A stretch of 18,978 nucleotides of DNA. Source: Rhodocyclaceae bacterium (GTDB taxonomy: Bacteria > Pseudomonadota > Gammaproteobacteria > Burkholderiales > Rhodocyclaceae). The notes beneath the pieces were generated by a model. It was not told the DNA's origin. It did not search any database and saw only the letters and a list, made by a program, of their open reading frames with translations. Within the stretch, counting starts at the first letter, position 1, and every line of letters starts with the position of its first letter. A program made the position numbers and the translations under genes. The DNA is taken from the NCBI GenBank assembly GCA_016702335.1, contig JADJEF010000004.1, forward strand, positions 1 through 18,978. The letters are read 5' to 3'. Below are positions 8,319 to 15,512 of this stretch, one piece after another.

Positions 8319-8345
8319 ATTATCGTAGTGATCTGACCCTGCCAA
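8319..8345 (-). promoter_or_regulatory. Weak candidate promoter for the c-di-GMP gene
   Basis: On the minus strand, TTGGCA (8340-8345) and GATAAT (8319-8324) are separated by 15 bases, about 45 bases upstream of the ATG at 8274. The spacing is shorter than the usual 17, so this is only a suggestion. Confidence 0.3.
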
Positions 8346-8393
8346 GACGTGCTTTAGGCGTTCTTGTGCGAGCGCAAATTGTTCGGACAATCA

Positions 8394-8885
8394 TTACCCT
8401 ATCAGGCGGTGCAGGGTCGATTGCAGGATGCGTGCATCGTTGCTGGCACGATGACGCTTGAGATCCATCTCGGCAATCACAGACTGTTTCATACTGCCCC
8501 AGCTCCCGAGATATTCAACGGGCAACACCCTAAGGACATCCTCCAAACGAAATTTCGGTGAGCAACCGGCCGCGTCATAGAGGCGGGCCAACCAGTTGTA
8601 ATCGTGATACCAGGAGTCGGTATAGACGGTCATTCCGTGCAACAGCCGATTCAAGTCTGCCGCCACCTCGAGTGCCGTGCGTCCGTGCTCGTGCAGCACC
8701 TCACGGGTAATACCATGCACCGCTTCGGCCGAGGCATCCCAGTGTGTCCAGTCTGACTCAGGTCGAATCAGCGTGCAAAACAAGGCACCATCAGGTAGCA
8801 CCAGGCCAATCTCGATGGGGTAACTGTTGGCCGCAAAGCCGGACGCCTCAATATCGATAAATGGTCGTGGCAGTGTCAGAGTCAT
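8394..8885 (-). CDS. DnaQ-like 3'-5' exonuclease (DEDDh type)
   Basis: The protein is 163 residues and intact. FIDIEASGF near residue 10 carries the first Asp-Glu pair of the DEDD nuclease fold, TDSWYHDYNWLARLYD near 105 a further acidic motif, and KRHRASNDARIL near 150 the His and last Asp of the DEDDh subtype. It is a stand-alone exonuclease domain, shorter than DnaQ, whose substrate could be DNA or RNA. The ATG at 8885 is chosen because it starts just before the first catalytic strand and overlaps the stop of the upstream membrane protein gene (ATGA). A small hairpin (ATTGT, CCGA, ACAAT) follows the TAA and may be a weak terminator. Confidence 0.82.
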   Translation of the reverse strand: MTLTLPRPFIDIEASGFAANSYPIEIGLVLPDGALFCTLIRPESDWTHWDASAEAVHGITREVLHEHGRTALEVAADLNRLLHGMTVYTDSWYHDYNWLARLYDAAGCSPKFRLEDVLRVLPVEYLGSWGSMKQSVIAEMDLKRHRASNDARILQSTLHRLIG

Positions 8886-9112
8886 TGGTCGGGGCTCGGC
8901 GTGGAGGGTGGAAGCACAGTGTCGGATAGGTGACTGGCGGACTCGGCCGAACGCTGACGGCGACGACGCTGAGGTGTGCCAAACAACCAAAGAAACAAAG
9001 CCAAGGGCCCCAGACCATAAAAGAGAAAGGTAAGCAGCCCCGCCACCAGCGAGGCTTCGGTGGCGGCCATCAGGATGGTCACGTACAGCCAGGCGATAGC
9101 AATGATATACAT
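8882..9112 (-). CDS. Small two-helix membrane protein
   Basis: An ATG at 9112 opens 76 codons. Two hydrophobic segments (residues about 2-20, IIAIAWLYVTILMA, and 22-45, VAGLLTFLFYGLGPLALFLW) are followed by an arginine cluster (PQRRRRQR) and a polar tail, so the C-terminus should be cytoplasmic. I do not recognise a named family; conserved proteins of this style exist in betaproteobacteria. The four-base overlap with the exonuclease gene suggests that both are made from one mRNA. It is divergent from phaB1. Confidence 0.68.
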   Translation of the reverse strand: MYIIAIAWLYVTILMAATEASLVAGLLTFLFYGLGPLALFLWLFGTPQRRRRQRSAESASHLSDTVLPPSTPSPDQ

Positions 9113-9167
9113 GATCCTATTGTAGTCACGGCCGGTTCGTAATCCTCAGGTAAGCATTGGCAAGGAC

Positions 9168-9188
9168 AATTGCCGCACTGCACCAATT
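9168..9188. promoter_or_regulatory. Candidate PhaR operator upstream of phaB1
   Basis: The inverted ends AATTG (9168-9172) and CAATT (9184-9188) enclose CCGCACTGCAC. TGC-rich dyads with GCACTGCAC-like cores are what I recall of PhaR targets in front of phasin genes in other bacteria. The site ends 27 bases before the phaB1 ATG. The regulatory role is inferred from the motif and the nearby phaR gene. Confidence 0.35.
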
Positions 9189-9215
9189 TTGTCACTACAA
9201 TCCGAGGAGATGAAA

Positions 9216-9956
9216 ATGCAAAAAGTAGCGCTGGTAACGGGCGGCATGGGTGGCTTGGGTGAGGCAATCTGTATCAAGCTGGCAGCCCTTGGCTACAAGG
9301 TAGTCACCACACACAGCCCCGGTAACAAGACGGCCTCCGAGTGGCTGCGCGTTATGAATGACATGGGCTACGGCTTCAAGGCCTACCCGTGCGATGTGGC
9401 CGACTTCGATTCCTGTGCCCGCTGCGTCGCTGCCGTGGAGAAGGAACTGGGCCCGATCGAGATTCTGGTTAACAACGCTGGCATCACCCGCGATATGACG
9501 TTCAAGAAGATGACCAAGGCGGATTGGGATACGGTCATGCACACCAATCTTGATTCCGTGTTCAACATGACCAAGCAGGTCATGGATGGGATGCTCGCAC
9601 GCGGCTGGGGCCGGGTAATCAATATTTCCTCTGTCAATGGCTCCAAGGGTGCCTTTGGTCAGACCAACTACGCGGCAGCCAAGGCTGGTATGCACGGCTT
9701 CACCAAGTCGCTGGCGCTGGAAGTGGCCAAGAAGGGGGTCACCGTCAATACGATTTCGCCGGGATATATTGGCACCAAGATGGTGACGGCGATCCCGCAA
9801 GACGTTCTCGATAGCAAGATCCTGCCGCAGATTCCCAATGGTCGGCTGGGAAAACCGGAAGAGATCGCCGGCTTGGTGGCCTACCTGGCGTCGGACGAAG
9901 CGGCATTCGTGAACGGAGCAAACATAGCCATCAACGGCGGTCAGCACATGCAGTAG
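9216..9956 (+). CDS. phaB: Acetoacetyl-CoA reductase, first copy
   Basis: PhaB reduces acetoacetyl-CoA to (R)-3-hydroxybutyryl-CoA with NADPH, supplying monomer for PHA synthase. The protein is intact with 246 residues, the normal length. The Rossmann motif VTGGMGGLG is at residues 7-15, NNAGITRD at 86-93, the catalytic Ser in NISSVNG (138/139), and Tyr152 and Lys156 in the YAAAK motif; the PGYIGTKMV loop and a GGQHMQ end complete the family pattern. Of three in-frame ATGs the one at 9216 is chosen because GAGGAG (9204-9209) lies six bases upstream of it and directly abuts the ATG at 9210. It is followed by a second phaB copy 84 bases downstream. FabG is an alternative, but the GMGG motif and gene context favour PhaB. 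Confidence 0.93.
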   Translation: MQKVALVTGGMGGLGEAICIKLAALGYKVVTTHSPGNKTASEWLRVMNDMGYGFKAYPCDVADFDSCARCVAAVEKELGPIEILVNNAGITRDMTFKKMTKADWDTVMHTNLDSVFNMTKQVMDGMLARGWGRVINISSVNGSKGAFGQTNYAAAKAGMHGFTKSLALEVAKKGVTVNTISPGYIGTKMVTAIPQDVLDSKILPQIPNGRLGKPEEIAGLVAYLASDEAAFVNGANIAINGGQHMQ

Positions 9957-10040
9957 AGGCACGGGTGTCTGCCCCCAATGGGCGTTGATTGGGGGCGCTA
10001 CTTGAGGCCTGATTTTTTATTGTTACTTTGGGGAGCAATC

Positions 10041-10780
10041 ATGGCAAAGCGAGTGGCATTGGTGACGGGTGGTATGGGCGGCTTGGGCACGGCGATCTGT
10101 CGCGCCCTCCATGACGCGGGGTTTGTGGTGGCGGCAAACTGCCTGCCCAACTTTGCCCCGGCAGCCGAGTGGGTGGCCAAAAACAAGGCCGAAGGTTATG
10201 AATTTCATGTGGCTGAAGCCGATGTATCCGACTACGACGCCTGCAAGGCGATGGTGGCCAAGCTGGAGGCAGCGCTGGGCCCGGTCGACGTGCTGGTAAA
10301 TAACGCGGGTATTACCCGCGACGGCATGTTTCGCAAAATGGAAAAGTCGCAGTGGGATGCGGTGCTGTCCACCAATCTCGATTCGGTGTTCAATGTAACT
10401 CACCAGATTCTTCCCGGTATGGCAGAGCGTGGCTGGGGCCGTGTGATCAATATTTCGTCGGTCAACGGCGTCAAAGGCCAGTTCGGCCAAGCCAACTATG
10501 CCGCCGCCAAAGCCGGCATCCTCGGCTTCACAAAGTCGATCGCCGCCGAGGTAGCCAAAAGGGCGTGACGGTGAATGCCATCGCTCCCGGCTATATCGGC
10601 ACCGACATGGTCATGGCGATCAAGCAGGAAGTGCGCGATTCCATCATTGCCACGATACCGGTTGGCCGCCTGGGCAAACCCGAGGAAATCGGTGCCCTGT
10701 GTGCCTATCTGGCGTCAGATCTGGCGGGATACATGACCGGTGCAACGCTGAATATCAACGGCGGCCTGCACTTTTGCTAA
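10041..10780 (+). CDS. phaB: Acetoacetyl-CoA reductase, second copy (one frameshift)
   Basis: This is the same enzyme type as the upstream gene and clearly related to it: VTGGMGGLGTAIC, VNNAGITRD, WDAVLSTNLDSVFNVT, INISSVNGVKGQFGQ, the YAAAK active site and PGYIGTDMV. The ATG at 10041 has GGGGAG six bases upstream. The frame breaks at 10557-10560: GCC AAA AGG GCG TGA should read GCC AAA AAG GGC GTG, one A short in a run of five, after which VTVNAIAPGYIGTDMV continues to the TAA at 10780. With the base restored the protein has about 246 residues. It differs from the first copy by many substitutions, so this is an old duplication rather than an assembly repeat. Confidence 0.92.
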
Positions 10781-10815
10781 TCTGCGCGCTCCGAGCGGCG
10801 CTGGCTCAAGCCAAA

Positions 10816-10839
10816 CGCCGTCTCACCAGCGCCGACTTG
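10816..10839 (+). repeat. 24-bp bipartite repeat, copy D
   Basis: This reads CGCCGT, CTC, ACCAGCGCCGACTTG, in the phaB2-phaR gap and in the direction of phaR. It shares the following CCG with copy C. Confidence 0.75.
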
Positions 10840-10846
10840 CCGACAT

Positions 10847-10858
10847 TTTGCCGGCAAA
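10847..10858. promoter_or_regulatory. Candidate PhaR operator upstream of phaR
   Basis: TTTGCCGGCAAA is a perfect 12-bp palindrome 33 bases upstream of the phaR ATG. A second TTGCCG lies just before it at 10837-10842. PhaR proteins are known to repress their own genes by binding TGC-rich sites, so autoregulation is plausible, but the assignment is inferred. Confidence 0.35.
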
Positions 10859-10891
10859 CAGCCGCCGCACAGCGCACAGGAGCCGCAGACC

Positions 10892-11419
10892 ATGGCCGTC
10901 CGACTCATCAAGAAATACCCCAACCGTCGACTCTACGACACTCGTACCAGCACTTACATCACCCTGAGTGATGTGAAAAAACTGGTACTGGAGCAGGAAT
11001 CGTTCACGGTGATTGATGCCAAAACCGGTGACGATCTGACTCGCAGCATCCTGTTGCAGATCATTCTCGAGGCCGAGGCCGCCGGCGCGCCGATGTTCTC
11101 CAGCGACATGCTGGCACAGATGATCCGTTTCTACGGCACGGCGACGCAAGGCGTCGTCGGTCAATACATGGAAGGCAGCATGCGTTCTTTTCTGGACATG
11201 CAGGAGCAGATGCGTGACCAAGCCAAGACTCTCATGGGTGAGAGCGCGCTGAATCCGAACGCCATGTGGCAACAGCTTGCCGGCTTGCAGCCAGCACCCC
11301 TGCAAAAAATGATGAAAGCCTACGTTGATGGCGGCCAGCAATTGACGCAGCAGATGCAGGAAATGATGACAGCGCAATGGCGCTCGCTCTTTGGCACCGA
11401 CACCAGCGGAAAGAAATAA
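10892..11419 (+). CDS. phaR: PHA synthesis repressor PhaR
   Basis: PhaR senses PHA granules and represses phasin and related genes; when polymer forms it binds the granule and leaves the DNA. The protein is intact with 175 residues. The N-terminal DNA/PHB-binding domain begins MAVRLIKKYPNRRLYDT and continues STYITLSDVKKLV and VIDAKTGDDLTRSILLQII (residues 1-65), the PHB_acc_N signature. Next come EAAGAPMFSSDMLAQMIRFY (PHB_acc repeat) and a long Met/Gln-rich C-terminal helix (MQEQMRDQ, QLTQQMQEMM). The ATG at 10892 has an AGGAG site. Its TAA (11417-11419) directly abuts the rimO ATG. The position after two phaB genes supports the role. Confidence 0.95.
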   Translation: MAVRLIKKYPNRRLYDTRTSTYITLSDVKKLVLEQESFTVIDAKTGDDLTRSILLQIILEAEAAGAPMFSSDMLAQMIRFYGTATQGVVGQYMEGSMRSFLDMQEQMRDQAKTLMGESALNPNAMWQQLAGLQPAPLQKMMKAYVDGGQQLTQQMQEMMTAQWRSLFGTDTSGKK

Positions 11420-12780
11420 ATGACAAAAGCAAACACCAAGGCCCGAAAAATCTCAACTACGCCTACGGTCGGCTTCGTCTCGCTCGGCTGTCCGAAAGCA
11501 GCTTCCGATGCCGAGCAAATTCTTACTCGCCTGCGCGCCGAAGGCTATGAGATTACGGGCGGCTATCAGGATGCCGATCTGGTGGTGGTGAATACCTGCG
11601 GCTTCATCGATGCCGCCGTTGAAGAGTCACTCGATGCGATTGGCGAAGCCCTGACCGAAAATGGGCGGGTCATCGTAACAGGTTGCCTGGGGGCGAAAAA
11701 AGACGCTTCCGGTGCGGGGATCGTCAGCGGTGTGCACCCCAAGGTATTGGCTGTCACTGGCCCCCATGCCACGCAAGAGGTCATGGAAGCGGTGCATGCG
11801 CACTTGCCACCCGTGCATGATCCCTTTATTGATCTGGTGCCACCGCAAGGCATTCGACTCACGCCCGAGCATTACGCCTACCTGAAAATCTCTGAGGGGT
11901 GCAACCATCGCTGCACCTTCTGCATCATCCCCAGCTTGCGCGGCGATTTGGTCTCGCGCCCGATTGGCGATGTACTGAAAGAAGCCGAGATACTGGTCAA
12001 CGCTGGCGTCAAGGAACTACTCGTCATCTCGCAAGACACCAGCGCCTACGGCGTCGATGTTAAGTACCGCACCGGTTTTTCGGGAGGGCGCCCGGTCAAA
12101 ACCAGGCTCTATGATTTGTGCAATGAATTGGGCAAATTGGGTGTGTGGGTGCGCCTGCATTACGTCTATCCGTACCCCAACAAATGACGACCTGCTGCCT
12201 CTGATGGCCGATGGCAAAAATTCTGCCCTATCTGGATGTGCCGTTTCAGCACGCCACCCCACGCATTCTCAAGCTGATGAAGCGGCCCGCCTCCGCCGAA
12301 AAAGTGCTGGAACGCGTACGCGCCTGGCGCGAGGTGGTGCCCGACCTGACCATCCGCAGCACTTTCATTACCGGCTTCCCTGGTGAAACCGAGGCCGAGT
12401 TCAACCAACTGCTTGATTTTCTCGACGAGGCGCAACTGGATCGTGTTGGTGCTTTTTCATACTCGCCCGTTGAAGGGGCGACCGCCAACGAGTTGCCCGG
12501 TGCCTTGCCTGAAGAAGTCCGCGAAGAGCGCAAGATGCGACTCCTACGTCATCAGGAAGATATTTCCACGCAACGCCTCGAAGCGAAAATCGGACGCAGG
12601 TTGCGCGTACTGGTCGACGAGATTGATGAAGACGGCGCAATGGCCAGGTCGGAAGGCGACGCTCCCGACATCGACGGCCTGGTTCGCATCACCGACGGCC
12701 ATGACCTCGAGGTCGGCGAATTTGCCGAAGTCACCGTGACCGACTGCGATATTCACGATCTGTTTGCCACATTGGAGTAG
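11420..12780 (+). CDS. rimO: Ribosomal protein S12 methylthiotransferase RimO, frameshifted
   Basis: RimO adds a methylthio group to an Asp of ribosomal protein S12 using two [4Fe-4S] clusters. The N-terminal UPF0004 cysteines are Cys24 (SLGCPKA), Cys60 (NTCGF) and Cys89 (TGCLG). The radical SAM motif CNHRCTFC is at residues 161-168. GDLVSRP and SQDTSAYGVD follow, then after the break ILPYLDVPFQHA, FITGFPGET, FSYSPVEGA and a C-terminal TRAM domain (RRLRVLVDEIDEDG). SLGCPK and the DTSAYG motif distinguish RimO from MiaB. Two indels near 12186 and 12217 shift the frame over a short stretch (YVYPYP, DDLLPLMADGK, ILPYL); restoring them gives about 453 residues, a normal length. Translation begins at the ATG touching the phaR stop. 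Confidence 0.94.
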
Positions 12781-12785
12781 ATGTA

Positions 12786-14188
12786 GTGTCTGGCGATCCG
12801 CTACTGGCGCGGCTAAGCGAGATTGTCGGTGACACGCAGGTACTGACTGGCGCTGAAGATGTCAAATCGTATGCCACGGATTGGCGAGGCCGATACTTTG
12901 GAGTTCCGCGCGGCGTGGTTCGCCCCGCTTCGACGCAAGAGGTTGCGCAAGTGGTGCGCTGTTGCGCTCAGGCGGGTGTTCCGATGGTCCCCAGGGCGGC
13001 AATACTGGCTTGTGCGGTGGCGCAACGCCCATCGGCAACGAGGTACTGATCAGCCTGACGCGACTCAATCGGGTACGTCACACCGATCCGCTCAACAATG
13101 CGATCACGGTAGAAGCAGGCTGCCCGCTCCAACGAGTACAAGAGGCGGCAGCGGATGCCGGTCGCCTTTTTCCCGTTGTCGCTGGCAGCCGAAGGCACGG
13201 CGACGATAGGCGGCAACCTATCAACCAATGCCGGCGGTGTTCAGGTTCTTCGCTATGGCAACACCCGCGATCTGACGCTGGGACTTGAGGTCGTTTTGCC
13301 CAGTGGTGAAATCTGGGATGGTCTGCGTGCTCTGCGCAAAGACAACACGGCTACGACATGAAGCACCTTTTTATCGGTGCGGAAGGCACACCTGGCCTCA
13401 TCACGGCAGCCACGTTAAAGTTGTTTCACGCCCAAAACATGTCGTTACCGCCTGGGGATCAGTCAGCTCGCCAATGCAGGCGGTTCAACTGCTCGGCTAC
13501 CTGAGAGATCGGGTGGGCGATTCGGTGACCGCCTTCGAACCGATCTCGTCGGTATCTCTTGAACTGGTGATGCGACATATTCCGGGCAGTCGCTTGCCCT
13601 CGCCGGCCCAGCCCCTGGCAATTTCTTGTCGAGTTTTCAAGTGCGGGCGAAATGCTCGCCGAGGTGACAGACGCCTTTCAAGAGGCAATGCGAGATGCGC
13701 TGATCGGGGATGTCGTGATTGCCGGCACGCTGACTCAGGCACAGGCGTTGTGGGCGATGCGCGAGAATATTTCGGAGGCGCAAAAGCGTGAGGGAGTCTC
13801 CATCAAGCACGACGTATCGATGCCGATTCCTCGCATCGCTGAGTTTATTGCGCGCGCCAATGAAGCGTTGACTACTACTTTCCCCGAAATCCGTATTGTC
13901 TGCTTTGGTCACATAGGTGATGGAAACCTGCACTACAACCTATCCAAACCTCGTGGGCAGGGCAATGAGGCGTTCATCGCAGCCACTCATCAGGTCAATC
14001 GTGTCAGTACTGATTTGGTGACTGCCCTCGGCGGCTCTATTTCCGCCGAACATGGCATCGGGCAACTCAAGCGCGAGGAAATTCTGCGCTACAAGTCGCC
14101 AGTGGAAATGGAGATGATGCGCGCCGTCAAATCGGCGCTCGACCCGCAGCGATTGATGAACCCGGGCAAGCTTTTCGCACGCAAATAA
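12786..14188 (+). CDS. FAD-linked oxidase (GlcD / D-2-hydroxyacid dehydrogenase type), frameshifted
   Basis: The gene encodes a flavoprotein of the family that includes glycolate oxidase GlcD, D-lactate dehydrogenase and D-2-hydroxyglutarate dehydrogenase. The FAD_binding_4 part shows YATDWRGRYFGVP, VVRPASTQEVAQVV, the nucleotide loop readable as QGGNTGLCGGATP, and GTATIGGNLSTNAGG. The FAD-oxidase_C part shows HDVSMPIPRIAEFI, FGHIGDGNLHYN and SAEHGIGQLKRE, ending LDPQRLMNPGKLF. RYGNTRDL and the WRGRYFG start fit the D-2-hydroxyglutarate/D-lactate branch, but the substrate is not settled. The GTG at 12786 lies five bases after the rimO stop. At least five frameshifts occur, several at short C-runs (12989-12992, 13349, 13426). 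Restored length is about 467 residues. Confidence 0.88.
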
Positions 14189-14205
14189 AAAACTTCGCGC
14201 AGCTC

Positions 14206-14233
14206 TTTACAGACCAATGTTCCCCCGTATAAT
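14206..14233 (+). promoter_or_regulatory. Promoter of the tRNA operon
   Basis: TTTACA (14206-14211) and TATAAT (14228-14233) are separated by 16 bases, with a GC-rich discriminator (GCGCGCTC) between the -10 and the tRNA, as is common for stringently controlled stable-RNA promoters. The tRNA-Ala gene starts 14 bases after the -10 box. Confidence 0.72.
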
Positions 14234-14247
14234 GCGCGCTCTCTTGT

Positions 14248-14323
<76 letters not shown>

Positions 14324-14332
14324 AAACGATAC

Positions 14333-14408
14333 GTCCCTATCGTCTAGAGGCCTAGGACACCACCCTTTCACGGTGAGAACCGGGGTTCGAATCCCCGTGG
14401 GGACGCCA
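14333..14408 (+). tRNA. tRNA-Glu (TTC)
   Basis: The 76-nt gene has acceptor stem GTCCCTA/TGGGGAC, T arm CGGGG-TTCGAAT-CCCCG, anticodon loop CTTTCAC with TTC at 14367-14369, and encoded CCA at 14406-14408. The first anticodon-stem pair is C-A. It lies nine bases after tRNA-Ala and is probably cotranscribed with it. Confidence 0.97.
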
Positions 14409-14440
14409 GAACAGCGGCGCAGTAAGTAGCGCAACATAGC

Positions 14441-14474
14441 AAAAGCCCTGAGAAATCAACCTCTCAGGGCTTTT
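14441..14474 (+). terminator. Bidirectional intrinsic terminator after the tRNA operon
   Basis: The arms AAAAGCCCTGAGA (14441-14453) and TCTCAGGGCTTTT (14462-14474) form a perfect 13-bp stem with an eight-base loop and T-runs on both strands. It can end the tRNA transcript on the plus strand and the convergent hydrolase transcript on the minus strand. Confidence 0.92.
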
Positions 14475-14520
14475 CTTTGGTACTTAGCCGTGCATACCAT
14501 TGCATTGAATTGCACCCTTT

Positions 14521-14572
14521 CTGGGGGTAGTTTTATGGGTATTCGTGCTGGGGGTACATTTCTCTGGGGGTA
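14521..14572 (+). repeat. Three direct repeats CTGGGGGTA beside the tRNA operon
   Basis: CTGGGGGTA occurs at 14521-14529, 14548-14556 and 14564-14572, with a weaker TATGGGTA at 14535-14542. GGGGGTA repeats of this kind are often seen next to tRNA-integrated tyrosine recombinase genes, where they may act as arm-type binding sites. No integrase gene and no duplicated tRNA end are present here, so this would be a remnant at most. Confidence 0.5.
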
Positions 14573-14632
14573 TACCGGCAATGGACAAGCTCAATGAGCA
14601 ACCAACCGCTTCAAACTCCCTCACGCCCGGCC

Positions 14633-15444
14633 CTATGGCCTTCTGGCACCTTTAGCAAAATGACAATTCAGAAATTCCAAGACGGCTTTCGCGTAGCGGG
14701 ACGGAAACAGTCGAAAGTCCAGCAAGGTCAAATTCGACGCGAATTCTGCCCCGGAATTTTGGCAGCCAAATGAACAGCATCGTCACGATGGTGAAGTGGA
14801 TCAAAGCGATGTCCAATCACCAACGTCGGCACGTCGATTGCCGCCAGAACCTTGGCGTCGTGCAATGGAATAGGCGATTGATCGATACCGTCAATGAGCG
14901 CCGCCGTTGCCAGCAAATCCATTGAAACGGTGTTGCGCAGCACCACCAACTCCGGATAGCGAGACGTCGCAACCAGCTTTCGTACAAGCCCCGCGGGCAC
15001 CCCCAAAAATCGCCCGAAGCGGCGCAAGGCTTTTCCTGCGCTAACAAAGGTGTATCTTGCCGGCCCTTCGCTGGCGCTCAAAACCGGCATTTCGATAACG
15101 AGGGCACGCACCCGTGCCGGGAACAGGTGGGCAAATTCCAGTGCTACGTTGGCACCAAGCGACACGCCACCGATCACGGCCTTCTCTATGCCCAGCTCAT
15201 CCATCAGGCGCGCACATCGCTTGCGAACAAGCGCCAACTGTAACAACGGCTCTGCCTTGGCCGCGAAGACCCGCCGTGACCGCGCACATCAACGCCAATC
15301 ACCCGCCACCCTTGAGTCGGGTAGCCAGGGGCTCGAACATGGACTGGACAGTAAAACGCCATGCACCAGAATAATCACCGGGTCACCGGGATTACCCCAT
15401 TCCAGATAATGGATCGATAGTTTTCCGTGGCTAATCGTCGGCAT
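14633..15444 (-). CDS. Alpha/beta hydrolase, frameshifted
   Basis: The enzyme is a serine hydrolase of unknown substrate. The ATG at 15444 gives MPTISHGKLSIHYLEWGNPG and then IILVHG (oxyanion strand). After two or more frame jumps come MFEPLATRLKGG, VIGVDVRGHGGSSRP and LMDELGIEKAVIGGVSLGAN, whose Ser in GVSLG is the nucleophile. VPTLVIGHRFDPLHH holds the likely catalytic Asp, with a His shortly after (AVHLAAKIPG). One open frame stops at 14728, but inserting one G at the C-run 14749-14752 restores LLDFRLFPSRYAKAVLEFL and a stop at 14633. This is the normal end for the family and gives about 270 residues. It lies 68 bases downstream of the sensor kinase on the same strand. Confidence 0.83.
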
Positions 15445-15512
15445 TGCCGCCTCTGGCGCTATCGATCATTCCGGCTGGCCCTGTTGGAAATCGCGCTCAG
15501 TGCGCAGGCAGA

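Noticed and set aside
9119..9201. Mirror-image ATTGTAGTCAC and GTCACTACAAT at both ends of the divergent gap, each containing a TACAAT -10-like box
   Set aside because: As promoters they would give almost no leader, one would cut into the phaB1 ribosome site, and there are no matching -35 boxes. The inverted pair also has a mismatch.
14580..14769. Short plus-strand ORFs of 24 and 37 codons (ATG at 14581 and 14659)
   Set aside because: They overlap the restored 3' end of the hydrolase gene on the opposite strand and show no integrase-like sequence.
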